DNA of 64,000 nucleotides from Hemerocallis citrina (GCA_017893485.1 CM030366.1:75211227-75275226); one strand, 5' to 3'. Positions 32,590-45,087 are shown, counted from the stretch's first letter. The notes: generated by a model not told the origin, from the sequence alone. Numbers and translations are program-made.

Positions 32590-32802
32590 TTTCTGACTAT
32601 TGATGTAGAGAAGTCATCGGTGCAGCTCGTCGAGGTATTGGTAGAGAGATGGTGGGACATGACACACTTTCCACTTCCTGGCGGCAAGTTGGGATTTACC
32701 CCATTGGATTGGGCATTGCGAATGAGATTATCTATCGGAGTCGGTGATATAGCACCGTGTGATGATGAGGAGTACTCCTTCGATGTTGTGCTTATTTTTT
32801 AG
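32590..32802 (+). pseudogene. Plant mobile domain (PMD) gene fragment
   Basis: The frame contains SSVQLVEVLVERWWDMTHF, then LPGGKLGFTPLDWALRM and GDIAPCDDEEYSFD, ending in TAG at 32800. The pattern LVERW...TH.F.LP.GE...TPLD is that of the plant mobile domain found in MAIN/MAIL proteins and in several transposons. Upstream, shifted frames and stops suggest decay. It is enclosed by the Harbinger-like tips, so it was either captured by the element or inserted into it. Confidence 0.55.
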
Positions 32803-32989
32803 GAGATTACTCAAGAGATTGCAAGTCACATGGAAGTCTATTCTACATTGTTGTTTTGTGAAAAACTATGGAACCCGAAATAGTTTGACTTTATATTGAA
32901 TTATATTGCATTCAAGTGCATCATATTGGGCATATTGAAAAGCATATCGGTACATCATAATTAATTAAAAGCAAACAAGGTACATTTTG

Positions 32990-33900
32990 GAAAAAAAAAA
33001 CATAGGGATGCAGTGGATAATACTGGCATGTTACTCCCTGACGAGTAACCTCTACATACATGTCACTCCATATTGTAACTTTTTTTTGCATTATTTCATT
33101 TTGTCTACACATGAAATAATAGCGTTGATTGTCAAGTAAGAAAGTTAGGTCCATACCCATAATGCAATCTTCCTTCATTCGTTCTTTTAGTTCGTGATCT
33201 TTTTGTTTAATTACAAGCTTCATTTCTGTTGCATGTATCATCCGTTTTTGCGTCTCTTTATAAAAATAGTTAAAAAATTTTTTCTCTTCAAGTATATCAG
33301 CAAACTCAGATGATTCCGCTTTCTTTTTTTTCTTTTCTCTTCTCGGCTTTTTGTCCAGGGGGCGAGGGAGGGGTGTAGACGAATCTACGTCAAGCGGTAC
33401 ATCCGAATCACAATCAACAGTCATGGGCGAACGTTGACTACTACCACCTTCCCCTGATTGAGAACTCGGGACAGAGTCGAACACATGGGTTGTATATAAC
33501 AAAAATTTCGACAAATCTTTAAGTAATTCATAATATTCTTCAAATCTGAATGCTTTCCCTTATGAATGCATGTATTCCGTTCTCGCATCCTGTATCTATA
33601 GAAAATTACAACAAAACACAAGTTATAAAGTATTCAAAGTTTTCATATAAAATAACGAAACATGGGGCAATTATACATACCTTATCCACTTCATTTGTTA
33701 CATTGGCCAACTTTGCAATAAATAGGGCGACTTCTTTAGAGGTAATGTGGAATCGACTAGAAAAAGAGTTTGCCGTTCGGTCGGTTGGAGTGCCTGAAAG
33801 AGCTGGGAATGTAGAAAATACACGACCCCAAAACTGAGTCCGCGATCAACGGATCTTGAGTGATTGCTGTCCAGCTTTGTGAAAGAGTGACATCTTTAAT
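32990..33900 (-). pseudogene. Harbinger ORF1-like Myb/SANT accessory protein, two exons
   Basis: Minus-strand exon 1 (about 33900-33681) has FWGRVFSTFPALSGTPTDRT and NSFSSRFHITSKEVALFIAK, a Myb/SANT-like (trihelix) region. It ends at a GTATGT donor (33680). Exon 2 starts after a CTATAG acceptor at 33595 and gives a Ser-rich linker, a DVPLDVDSSTPLPRPL block, a Lys-rich segment and the coiled ESSEFADILEEKKFFNYF and KELKERMKEDCIMGMDL regions. Proteins of this build are the DNA-binding partner encoded next to the transposase in plant PIF/Harbinger elements. Frames are partly shifted at the exon 2 start and the C-terminus is degraded. Confidence 0.65.
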
Positions 33901-34413
33901 AGTTGTATAAGCTCAACCCCTTATACCACAAGTTGCCATTGATTCCGATATTGATTTTGCGTCTGATTTGGTTGAAAGAGTGAGGAAAATTTGTATGCTT
34001 GTTTGCCATTGTTGGATTTTCACACATATATAGACAGAGAGTGAACGAGTTCATTGAATTTTTAGTCGTTGGAGACGAAAGAGCCCTTGGAGGGCAAAAG
34101 TGTCAAAACACAAAAAAGGAAACTTTTTTTAAAAAATGGAACGAGACATGTACTGTCCAAACACAAAATGTGACCAAACGGGACGGGGCTTATTTAGAAA
34201 AAAAAGGGACAGAACAACATGTTTCGTCCGATACTTCAAAAAAAAAAAAACAAATCTTGGACGACACATGTTGTTGCGTCCAGTTGTTTAAAAAATATAT
34301 AATTAGGGAACGAAACAACATGTTTCCTCACCTATATTTTAAGAATCGACAAATTGTTTCTCATATTTGAGAAGTCACTTTTCCCACTTTCTCAAAATTT
34401 GGTAAAATAGCAG

Positions 34414-34920
34414 TGACATAGGATAAATAAAGCAGCATCAACCAAGGCTCTGTGATCTCCTCTGGATCCTCCCCCCTGTGATCATCAGGCCAGCTACAGT
34501 CCAATGGGCCTCAGCCAGCTCAGGCCCATGGAAAAACGGGTTCGACCCGGCCCGTTAGGGCTCCAGACCCATTTACCCCTACCTATAAATACCCAACCCC
34601 CTCCTTACTGCAGCAGGTAATCAAACTTTCCCCACCTGAACCCTAGCTGCCCAGTCTCTTTTCCAGTGACTGACTAGCTCATCGGAGGGCCTGCCACCGG
34701 GACTTCTCCCGGTGTTTCTAGGCAGTGTACAGGTACAGAAGATCCAAGCCGAGCTACTACATCCGAGTCGAGCCACTCGCCTCTACCTCCTCGCTCTTAC
34801 CTCAAGCCGGCTCCCGTAACCCGGTGTCGGACCAGGGCCAGTACCGCATAAGGACTTCTACTCTACAAATCACAAGAACTCACACCTGTTGTCCCCACAC
34901 CCCCAAAACAAACAGCATCA
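34414..34920 (+). repeat. 5' LTR of the Tat element
   Basis: TGACATAGG to CAGCATCA; TATA box TATAAATA at 34584 with CAGCAGGTAATC downstream. The 3' copy has AATAAATA in the same place. LTRs differ at scattered sites, so this insertion is older than the LARD-like one. Confidence 0.9.
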
Positions 34921-34922
34921 AG

Positions 34923-34942
34923 TTGGCACTGTCTGTGGGAAT
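34923..34942 (+). other. Primer-binding site of the Tat element
   Basis: TTGGCACTGTCTGTGGGAAT follows the 5' LTR after two bases. TGGCRCYGTC-type sites are common in Tat elements. I do not assign the tRNA. Confidence 0.65.
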
Positions 34943-35011
34943 CCTTTTTTTCTAAGTACTGTCGTCCTTCCGATCCCAGCCAGAGTTGTCACCTCGAGTC
35001 CGAGCCCTTCC

Positions 35012-36555
35012 ATGGCTCCCCAAGTCTGAAGGACCGTCACCACGGCACGACATCCGGATCCTCTACATCATAGCCGCACGAATGACCAGGGTTCCAACCA
35101 ACCTCGGGTCAACAACGGCGCGGCCCGACAAGCAAGTGCGTCGAATTTGCTCCGCGTCATCTCGGATAGGTAGGCTAGCCGGACGAGGGGAGGGGCCGCT
35201 TCCAACTCGGTCTCGAACCATCGTCGATAGCCTTCCCAGGTGCGCGATCCCCCGCAGAACCCGGTGGGGCAAGCCCCCATCACAAGGATCGATTTCCAGA
35301 ATTTTCGGGACGAGATTCTCCAAGCCATCCGAGGTGGCCAGACTACTGAGGTCCACCACAGTTCTGACCTCCGGTCAGGAACAGGAGCCGGTGAGTCCCG
35401 CGGATCGGCTCGTCCAAAGGAATAGGTAGACACCGTCCTTCGTCGTTTGAAGGAAATGGAGAACCGCCTCGCCTATCTCGGTAAGGGCGGATCAATGCCG
35501 GGTCGCGGTCATCGTCCGACCGGACCCCTTTGCCCCCCCCCCCAAAAAAAAAAAATCTTAGAAGCTGAGATCCCTTGAAATTTCAGGCCTCCCCAATTCG
35601 AGACCTACAATGGCGAAGGTGATCTTGCTGATCACATGGAGGGATTTAAGACCCTCATGATGATTCACAGTGCTGCGGATCCCCTCATCTGCCTTGCCTT
35701 CCCTGCTACCCTCCGTGGATCGGCTCGGGAATGGTTCTCTAAGCTTACCCCCAGCTCGGTCTTCTCTTTCGAGCAGCTAGAGGCTGGTTTCCTGGCCCAT
35801 TTCGTGACCAGCTAGAAGGTCAAAAAGACGAGCTCTTCCCTTCTGGACCTCAAACAGAAGGACGGGGAGTCCCTTCGGGAGTTCGTTCGGAGGTTCACCA
35901 CCGAGGCGAGGTCAGTTTCCTCCCTCGATGCAGGGGTCGCCTCCGCAGCTTTTCGACACAATGTCTGCCACGGCCAGCTCAAGACCTCTTTAGCCAAGAA
36001 GCCACTCGTGGACTTCCCCGACCTACTCAACAGGGTCGAGAAGTATATTCAGGCCGAGGAGGCCTTCAATCCCGAGGGCGCTAAGGAGGCCACTGCAAAG
36101 GGGAAGCGTAAGGTCGATAATGCTGAGCCTTTCAAGAGACTCGAAAAAGAAGCAGCTGGTCCCAAAAGGGTCCCCCCGGTCCTTCGATTCGAGAGATATA
36201 CGCCCCTGAGTTAGAACGTCTCAGTAATTTTAATGGAGATCGAGGACAAGGGGGTCGTCCGATTCCCTCCCCGACCAACTAACAACGGCAAGAAGCGAGA
36301 CCAGAGGTTCTACTGTCGCTTCCACCGAGACACTGGGCACGATACAGATCATTGCCGAGCCCTCAAGGACGAGATCGAAGCCCTTATTCAACAAGGGTAC
36401 TTGAGGGAGTTCACCCGGGCCAATCCCAAGGACCGAAGAAAGCCGAGGAGCCCGAGGCCTTCGCCTCCCCCTCGGACGACCGGCCGACGACCCGACCGGG
36501 ATCCGGAACCTGGAACCCGAGGAAACAGGTGGACAGGCTATCCTGCATTGCATCC
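35012..36555 (+). pseudogene. Tat gag remnant
   Basis: After a degraded Pro/Arg-rich N-terminus, the core gag frame from about 35590 reads PPQFETYNGEGDLADHMEGF, REWFSKLTPSSVFSFEQLE, ESLREFVRRFTTEARS, KTSLAKKPLVDFPDLLNRV and KYIQAEEAFN. The region 36230-36555 has YCRFHRDTGHDTDHC followed by ALKDEIEALIQQGYL, the typical Cys/His end of Tat gag. Stops near 35812 and 36210 and a polyC/polyA run at 35532-35557 break the frame. Confidence 0.85.
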
Positions 36556-36654
36556 ACGACGGACCGATGGGGGTGAGATTCTAAGACTTCTCGCAAAGCC
36601 TTTATCCGAGAGGTCAACTCTGTTCTAGACCACCCCTCCCCTCGTGTCCTGTAG

Positions 36655-39600
36655 CAGGCGGTCTCCTTCTCAGGAGAAGATCTTGAAGGCATCCGTCTTG
36701 TCATGGTCAACTTTGTGGTCCGCCGAATCCTGGTGGATAACGGCAGCTTGGTTAACATCCTTTTCTTAGAAGCATTTGAGAACCTCAAACTCCCCCGAGA
36801 AAAGCTGAAGTTAGCAGGTTACACCCTTCATGGATTTTCTGGCGTCCCAGTTCAAATTGAGGGGATCGTGACTGTAACCCCTATTTCTGCAAATACGTTT
36901 TTCTGGGCATTGTTCCGTATTTTGATATTTATAAATTCGTTATATGTTGAATTTGTTTTGAATTTATTGTTAAAGCTTTTCCTAAACAATTGTTATAATT
37001 ATTTTGAGTAAAACTTGTCTCTATTTCTACTTGATCAACCATTTGCATTTTAATCTCAAATAAAAAAAATATTATTATTACTGTTTGGACTATTTCAACA
37101 AATTTCAATTTTTAATATATAGATATTGCTATGATAATTGTTATGGTTATTTTTATTATTTTTATTATTATTATTGTCACTATTATTATTATTGTCAGTA
37201 TTTTATTCTTAGTGTTATTATTCTTACTAATTGTTATTGTTAGTATTATTATTTTTGTTTACATGGTTATTTCTATTCTTATTGTTACTATCATTATTTA
37301 TCGTTATTACTGATTATTAAAGCATATCGATTCTTATTTACTAATTGTGTTTTAATTATTTCAAGTAATTTATGTAATGTGATACAAATTGTATTTTCAG
37401 ATAGCTTACTCTTTTGTATTTTGGTTTATATTAATCCATTATATTGATGTACAATGTATTTTTAATTATTGGATCTAATACCCAAATGCCCAATATCTCT
37501 TTTTCCCTATATATATACTAATTTTCTACTAAACCCTAATTAATCCCTATAACCCTAGCCGTCTTTTCCTCTAATCGTAGTTTACTGTGCATAATCCCCT
37601 TCTACTGTTCATTCGCTCCCTACCCTCTCCATCTCTCCCGCTCTCTCTGTTTCCTCCTCCAACGCCCAACCCATCGCCCTTCTCCGATCGCCCCTTGCCA
37701 CCACTGTCACCGTCTCCATCCCCTCTTCATCTTCTTCACCGTCGCTTGTTCCCCGTCCTTGCCATTTCCGTCACCGTAACCCATTGCCGAGTTTACCTTC
37801 GCCGTAAACTCCCTCACCTTCGCCCTATTCCTTCTCCGTGCACCCCCATCGCCTTCGTCGTCTCTCGCCGCGCCTGTACAGCCCCCTAGCACCGCCGTTT
37901 GAACCCCGGAGTCGCGAGCATCGTCGTCTCTGTTTTCAACTGCGAAAACAGAGCTCCTTCTTTGTCAGAGTTGTTGTTGCCATCGTCGCTTCCCGACCGT
38001 GGTGCCGTCGCCTTCGTCGTGGTTGCATCGTCGAGCCATCAGCCGCGCAGTCGCCACCGTCTCTTTCTTCCCCCTCACCGAAGGTTGAAAACGATCCACG
38101 ATTGGGTGGATCCGCTGTTTTGTGTTCAGCCGCATCAGATCCAGGTCGTTGTCCGCTGTTTTGGGCCAGATCCGGTGTGGAACTAAGTTTCTATTGGGTT
38201 GTTTTGTGTTCTGTGCCCATCAGATCCCGTCTTGCTGTCCTGTGTTATGGCCGATCCGGTGTGGAGTTCAAGTGCTGTTGTTGCTTTGTTTGCCGAGTTC
38301 TTTGCACGGTCTTTGCATGTTTTTTGGGAGGTTTCGCCCGGGATTCTGACCCCGTTATTCTATTTTAATTATATCTGTAATAACAGGCAAGTCTCTTTTT
38401 GAACCTTTTTTATTGTTTGTGTTCAAGATTAATTGATCTCATGCAAGTAAATCCGTCCATTTTGTTATTAAAAATCTGCTTTTGACAATTCCGTTAAGAC
38501 TATCGAGGGTTTACACGAGCTAACCCGACATACTCTTAACTTTGTGCTATCTCTTTGATCTATAACCCAGTCCCTAATGTTTCATGCATATGCACAATTA
38601 AAATAACTAGATTTATGCTTAGAACTGCTTAATGAAATGGACATGTTAAATTGAATGTACTGAATCGGTTTTGATTGATAAATTGACACCATGACTGTAA
38701 TAAATGTAACTTGAACCTTAGAAATTGCATGTTGACACCTAGAATTCACTTGATTACAAATTTGCATGCTAGATGTGATCATATGATTTACTTATTTATC
38801 TATTCATGTTAAGACAATTTCTGGACTGCTGTATGATTCATTTTGAATTAGATTTTTGACCATGCTAATGACATATTTTGAAAGAGCTTATTAAACATAA
38901 AATGTAGCCCTTGATGTCTAGATAATTTTTCCCTACTCTGGATTTAAAATCCCAATCCGTCATCTGTTAGTTATCATCAATTTAATGCAACTGCATTAGT
39001 AATTTTCAGACCCATAATTTTATGCATTTTCTGCTGTTCTATATTTTATTTGACCCTGTTAACAGTAAAAGAAAAATCTGAAATAATTTAGGCTGGACCT
39101 AGACATGTATAGGTAACACCCAGAATTTTTATAGATTTTATGAATGAGTTCTCTGACCTGAAATAAATAGTTGAACACAAATTATACCATGCTGCCTAAA
39201 CATAAAACTTGAAAAGAATAGGTTGGACATCCTAGTTTCTGTAGCTGTTATATGCTTTGTATATATTCACTGGAATCGGCAGAGAGTCTACTTTCCAGAT
39301 TCTCTGATGAATCCAGATTTGCTATTTTGTAGTGATGGTAATCCATGTTTTAGTATAACAAGGTCATGCTGTCCTGATCATGTGATATGTGTGTAAATGA
39401 CTTGTTTGCTTCATGCTTTGCCTGTAACGCATAGAATTAGCCTCACATAGTATTATACAACATTGACACATTCTTGCATGCTCACATAGGATTAAAATAA
39501 CTAATAAAAAGCTGGGGTACCATGGGTAGGCTTGGTAGTGAACGATCGGAAATTGTACTCGGTCGGGCCCTACTACTTGAATCGCACTGACCTATACTGA

Positions 39601-40587
39601 TGGCCATAAACTATTGCCCGATAAACACTGCTCGAGAAACATTGATACTGAACATGAAATACTGATTACTAGGCCGAGTACACAGACCGAGAATTCATCA
39701 TTAGTCTAAAACGTTCACTGTGTGTTTGCGCGGAACCTGTAGTATGGGTTGCAGTAGTATGTGCACTAGATAGATTAATAAAATACTTAATAACCTGCAT
39801 TTTCTGTCTGATCCTAACATCCCGCATTACATGCGTGATTTACTGTAGACCTTTGATATTTTGTCTGCCCTTACTTTGTTCTTGTCTTTGACTATGTCCC
39901 TATTCTTTGATAATCATGCTTTCCTTTATTCTTTGTTTTCTCTACTTGCCACCCACGATTTTCTCTAAGGGCTCTTTTTCTTTCTTTTTAGATTATCAGA
40001 CTATTAACAGGTACTGAAGGAGCAATACCAGAAGATATTGGTGAGCAAACTCTTTGAAGATTTGAGCTGGACTATTAATTTGCTTAGCTATATTTTCTTA
40101 TTTGCTCATTGTATTTCTTTTTATCATACTTTGTATTCTTAGGCTTTATGACCCGAAGTTTGTTTTATCCCAGATATTGGATTATTAATTGGTAAATTTA
40201 TTTCATGATTATCTTTGAGTTTATTCATTGTTTATGTGATTATATTCTTTGCTTGCGTGGTTGTTTCTCTTGTATATTGTTGAGTTAAACTGGTACAGCT
40301 TATGGATGATGTCTAATCATTGGCCTACGTTGCATGCTCGTATTTCCGTATTTTGGAAAGCGGGGCGTGACAGTGACACTAGATGTAACCGCAGGAATGA
40401 CCCCCATCCTTCGAACAGAGTCGATGGATTTCATGGTGGTAAACGTCAAGGCAGCCTACAACGCCATCCTCGGTCGACCTGGGCTCTGTTTTCTCCAGGC
40501 CATCCCCTTAGCCTACCATCTGAAACTGAAGTTCCTAATTAACGTTGGGGTCCGGGTCGACCGGGGCAACCAGAGTCGGCATGCTCA
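36655..40587 (+). pseudogene. Tat protease domain, interrupted by a solo LTR
   Basis: The 5' half (36655-36872) reads VSFSGEDLEGIRLVMVN, then RRILVDNGSLVNILFL with the catalytic DNG (the Tat form of D-T/S-G), and stops at VQIEGIVT. The 3' half (40378-40587) resumes in the same frame with LDVTAGMTPILRTESMDF and YNAILGRPGL, ending the domain. Removing 36873-40372 and one GTGAC copy rejoins the frame exactly, so the insertion hit a reading frame still open at this point. Confidence 0.85.
36873..40372 (+). mobile_element. Solo LTR, 3500 bp, TSD GTGAC
   Basis: Starts TGTAACCCCTATT and ends GGGGCGTGACA; GTGAC lies at 36868-36872 and 40373-40377. A TATATATATA run at 37509 may be its TATA box, followed by a CT-rich leader (37600-38340) whose open frames look non-genic. 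An ATT-rich simple repeat fills 37131-37315. No PBS or coding region, so it is a solo LTR of a long-LTR family. Confidence 0.9.
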
Positions 40588-40593
40588 TGCTAC

Positions 40594-42620
40594 ATGACCG
40601 CAGTCGGGGGCGGGGTATTTTCCCTCGACGCCGTTGAGCTCCTGCCTAAAAGGAGCCAGTCCGAGTCAGAACCCGCGGATGAATTGGAGGAGGTCTCCTT
40701 TGAAGCAGAAGACAAGTCCAAATGGTTCTTTGTGAGCCGAACCCTTTCCTCTAACCTAATGCCAGATCTGATTGACTGCATCCGTCGCAATGTCGACCTC
40801 TTTGTCTGGACACCGTCCAACATGCCCGGAATTTTTGAAGACTTAATCATGCACTGGCTAAGCGTCGCCCCTGGCTCCAAGCCAGTCCAGCATAAGCGCC
40901 GCAAGTTCGCCCCAGAAAGGCAATAGGCGGTGAGAGCAGATGTGGATAAGCTGCTATCCGCCTGGTTCATTTAAGAAGTCAACTATCCCGAATGGCTGGC
41001 TAATGTCATAATGGTGAAAAAGGGTAGCGGAACCTAGAGCATCTACATAGACTTTACCAACCACAACAAGGCGTGCCCTAAGGATCCTTTTCCCCTCCCC
41101 AGCATCGATGCTCTGATCGACGCGACGTCGGGTCACGAGCTCCTGACCTTCATGGACACCTTCTCGGGCTATAATCAGATCCGGATGTTTTCTCCGGACA
41201 TCGCCAAAATGTCCTTCGTCACCGACCAGGACCTTTACTGCTACCGGGTCATGTCCTTCGGGCTCAAGAATGTCGGGGCTACCTACCAGAGGCTCATCAA
41301 CCGAGTCTTTAAAAATCAGATCGGTCAGAACATGGAGGTATACGTCGATGACATGCTTATCAAGAGCCGACGAGGCCAAGATCATGTTACCAACCTCGAG
41401 GAAGCCTTCGGCATCCTCCGATCTCACAACATGAGATGCAATCCCGCCAAATACGCCTTTGGGCTCTCCCTCGAAAAATTCTTGGGATTCATCGTTAGCC
41501 AGCGCGGTATAGAAGCCAACCCGGAGAAGATCCATGCCATAATCGACATGGCCCTTCCCCGAAATGTCAAGGAGGTTCAGCGGCTTACGGGTAGACTGGC
41601 GGCAATCGGCCACTTCCTCTCCAAATCAGGGGAGAGGTCCCTCCCATTCTTCAAGGCCTTGCGGGGGACGAAAGGATTCGAATGGGACGAGCCACAGCAA
41701 CAGGCGTTCGACCAATTGAAGTCCTACCTCGCCAATCTCCCACTCCTAAGAAAACCCGAACCCAGCGAACCACTCTTCCTATACCTCTCAACCTCGAAAA
41801 GCATGCTCAGTACCGTGCTCGTCCAAGAGGAAGACGGTGTTCAGACGCCCCTCTACTATGTGAGCAAGGTTCTGCTCTCAGCCAAGACCAGATATGCAAA
41901 GATGGAGAAGATGGCATACGCACTGATAACAGCCGCACGTAAGCTCCATTCCTACTTCCAGGCCCACTCTATTAAGGTCTTCACGGACCAGCCCCTGAAG
42001 ACCGTCCTCTACAAACCTGAGAGATCCGGCCGCCTGGTCAAGTGGTCGATTGAGCTAAGCCAATACGACATCAGCTACAAACCCAGGACGGCAATCAAGG
42101 GGCAGGCACTCGCCGAATTCATCACGGAGTGCACTATTTCTGAACCATCCGACATCCCGAAAACTGACCCAATGTGGGAGGTTTATGTCGACGGTTCGTC
42201 TTGCAAAGGAGGGAGCGGAGTGGGCGTCATCTTGAAGGGCCCCGACAATTTCGTCCTCCAATATTCTCTCCGTCTAAATTTTCCAGTCTCAAACAACGAA
42301 GCGGAGTACGAAGCTATGATCGCGGGGCTCATCCTCGCACACAAGGCCAGATCCAGACACATCAAGGCCTTCAGCAACTCCCAGCTCGTGGTCAACCAGA
42401 TCACCGGAGAGTACGAAGCTCGAGACGCTCGAATGGTACAATACTTGACAGTGGTCCATCATCTCTTATCATAATTCGAATACCACTCGGTCGAACGAAT
42501 CCCCAAGAAACAGAATTCCCAGGTGGATTCATTGTCAAAGCTCGCCTCATCATCCTTCGAAGGGCTCGACCGCACTGTCCTGATCGAAGTCCTCCTCAAG
42601 AGACCTTGGAATGGGAGGCA
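40594..42620 (+). pseudogene. Tat reverse transcriptase, RNase H and archaeal-type RNase H
   Basis: The linker to RT spans 40594-41140, with stops at about 40924, 40971 and 41035. An open frame of 440 codons (41152-42474) then carries RT (MDTFSGYNQIRM, YCYRVMSFGLKNVGATYQRL, catalytic EVYVDDMLIKS), RNase H (TRYAKMEKMAYALITAARKL, IKVFTDQPLKTVLYK) and a second RNase H (EVYVDGSSCKGGSGVGVIL, NNEAEYEAMIAGLILA), the Tat-specific aRNH. Past a TAA at 42472 the frame goes on with IPKKQNSQVDSLSKLASSS and then loses homology at about 42620, where integrase should start. Confidence 0.9.
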
Positions 42621-43180
42621 ACCCGATCAAGAGACCCTGGAATGCGGAGCACCTCATCAAGTACCTCGAAAGGGAGGACTGAAGTTCTTATGTAACCGAT
42701 CCCTTATAATCGGCCTTATACGCCGCTGCTTTTTGTATAAGAATATTTATTCTCTTTCCAAAATTTTTTTTAGCTCAGATGGTTGTTCCCCGTTAAATGG
42801 CGTGGGAAGGCGAAACGTCCAGCATTAATGGCATGGTAAGATGAAACATCCCCCCATTAATGGCGTTGGAAGGCGGTCCTCTACTGTAGAACTCTCAGGA
42901 CTCCTCTCTCTCGCCGTTGCCTTACCGCTCGGGAACGACCGCCGTCTCCGCCAGAGAGGCCAATCCCCGGAGCCGGCTGAACCTGCTCCACCTATAGATG
43001 AGGTTTTTCCACCCCCAAGTCTCTGACCTTCGGCTCGTCCCCGAAGCCAAACAAGGACCCCAACTCTAACCCTTAACACATTCTCAACAACAAGTTCAAA
43101 AGGGTCGGAAAACTTATTCTTTATTATAATGTCCTAGGGGGCCACAATACAGAAAGATTTATTACAACCAAAGCCGCGTC

Positions 43181-43804
43181 CTAAACTATCCTCGGAACCC
43201 CTCCGGGCTCGCACAGGTCAACTCGAACCCGTTGAGCGACTTGGTTCCACAGCATGCCTTGCTGAGCTCCTAGGATCAGCCAAAGATGACACGCCGGCCC
43301 AGAACTCTGAGCATCGCCCGGCCTCACGTACTCCAACTGCAGAATTGGGGATGGTTCGTGCCTCGAGGAGCCACCAATCACCGAAGGGATCGACCTTCGC
43401 AACATCGTCTTATAACGCTGAATCTTGATCTCTTTCTCCATAATGACCTTACAGATGAATGACTCCGATGTAGGCCCCTGCACCGAGGCACTTGACATGG
43501 AAAATCCGAGGCCCGCACCCCCGAGGTCACGGTCGGCTATCGCCCTCTTCAATTGAGCCGACTCCGCACTCAGCTCCTTCGACTTGTTCCGAAAATAGTG
43601 GAAAGCGGCGTCGTGATCGCAGGCTTCCTTCCGATATCGGTCAAGGGCGGACTCCAATTCTTTAATCTTGCTCCGAAGCCATGTCACCTCGGACCGCCAA
43701 GGATCAACCTCAACAAGAGTAGCCAACATCTGATGGAGGCAAAATAAAAGGTCATTCCAAGTCCACAAATCCACAACAGGCAATCTCATCAAAAAGTTAC
43801 ACAA
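43181..43804 (-). CDS. Antisense ORF of the Tat element, coiled-coil C-terminal part
   Basis: The 207-residue minus-strand frame has a heptad-rich stretch (RSKIKELESALDRYRKEA, KELSAESAQLKRAIADRD) and a less ordered tail. It lies downstream, in the minus direction, of the other antisense frames and is probably the last exon of the same gene. No enzymatic motif. Its function in Tat elements is unknown. Confidence 0.5.
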   Translation of the reverse strand: MCNFLMRLPVVDLWTWNDLLFCLHQMLATLVEVDPWRSEVTWLRSKIKELESALDRYRKEACDHDAAFHYFRNKSKELSAESAQLKRAIADRDLGGAGLGFSMSSASVQGPTSESFICKVIMEKEIKIQRYKTMLRRSIPSVIGGSSRHEPSPILQLEYVRPGDAQSSGPACHLWLILGAQQGMLWNQVAQRVRVDLCEPGGVPRIV

Positions 43805-44008
43805 GTCTAGGAGGGTCAGACAAACTCAGATAGTCGACCCAAAAGCGAGACAAAAGTCGAGAGTAAAACACTTAGCCCATCAAAATTCTTTGTTATAAAT
43901 TTTCAATACTTTTATAAAATATTGCGGTGGTCAGTCCGCCTTCGACAAATACAACCAAAAAGAAAAAACAAGAAGAAAAGGAAAAAACAACTACGGCTTA
44001 GGGCCCAC

Positions 44009-45000
44009 CTATCCCTCGGGTCCGGTGATGGCCACGGGGTCGACCACTGGATCGACACTGGACCCTCTGGCTCCGTCTTCCCCTTCACCCGGCGCATCGC
44101 CCCCGGAGGTCCTCGACGGCCCCTCGATCTCCATGTCGTAGTCGAGGTGCGACAAGTCCAGGGTCGGATAGAAGTGCTTCACATGGCTCAGCGCCTTGTC
44201 GTACACCTCGTTCTGAGCCTCGATGACCATATCCTGGGCCTTCGCGGTCAGCATCCCCTTCTCCATCTCGAACGCCTTCTTCAGCGCCGCCTCCCTCTTC
44301 ACCCCCTCATCGGCCATCGAAGCCAGGTCGACCTTCAGGGTCTGCTCCTGCTTAATCGAAACATCCAGAGCGGCCTTCAGGTCACACATCTCACATTTAT
44401 AGCAATTAGTCTGACTCCGCTCATACTTCAGCTCCAGCTCATGAATCCGCAACACCTGGTTGCCGAACATGCAGGCCTACAGCCGAGGTCAAAGCACTTA
44501 AGTAAAATCAAAGTTCTAAGGGAAAAATACGAGAGGAATGAAACACAAGGCCTCAGAAATTACCTGCACGCTTGCCTGAGCCCACCTTATGTAGGCTGAC
44601 TCGAAGGAATTGGCCCCCATACTCTGCCGATCCCAAGGATTGGTCATCTTGTCCACGAACTCCATGGAGATGGGACCCTCGGTTAGAGTGTCCCCCTGGC
44701 GGATGGCCCAGTCCGGGGCCCAAGGCTGGAGCCCCTCTTCCTCGACCATAGCCTGGGCATCGGCACGAAGGGGCGGGACACCCCCTTGCACGACCTCCGA
44801 CATCTTCGAGGCTTTGGAGCTCGGCACGAAGGCGGTATCCCTCGTTTGGCTTGTCTTCAACCGTTTCGCCTTCGGCTCGGACGGGGCCTCGGAAGCTACT
44901 TTGGAGGGGGCCGCCACCTGCTTCCTCTTGCTCTGCCTTCTGCTTCTTTAGGGCCAGTCTCCTCGCCTTAATCGCTTCAGGGTCCATCTCTGCAAAAAAA
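44009..45000 (-). CDS. Antisense gene block, middle exons (coiled coil)
   Basis: A TTTTTTTGCAG acceptor on the minus strand near 44990 is followed by MDPEAIKARRLALKKQKAEQ. The frame shifts into PSEPKAKRLKTSQTRDTAF, then GDTLTEGPISMEFVDKMTNP (44553-44917), and the later segment 44009-44470 has NQVLRIHELELKYERSQTN and MADEGVKREAALKKAFEMEK. The build, basic N-part then long coiled coil, fits the second half of the putative gypsy-type transposon proteins (Transposase_28-associated). Exon borders are my inference. Confidence 0.5.
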
Positions 45001-45087
45001 CCCATTAACAAACGATGAGCACGAAAGAGAATTACAGAAACAAAAATGAACAAAAAACATACGGGGAGGGGCGGGGATCAGTCCAGC

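Noticed and set aside
33999..34370. 123-codon + strand frame in the Harbinger-like element
   Set aside because: Runs over the palindromic ACATGTTGT repeats; no domain, opposite to the Myb-like gene.
37587..38402. Pro/Ser- and Cys-rich frames of up to 176 codons
   Set aside because: CT-rich leader of a solo LTR, overlapping in several frames and without a recognisable domain.
40954..41613. 219-codon minus-strand frame over the Tat RT
   Set aside because: It mirrors the true + strand RT frame with its YVDD motif; GC-rich codon use keeps the opposite strand open.
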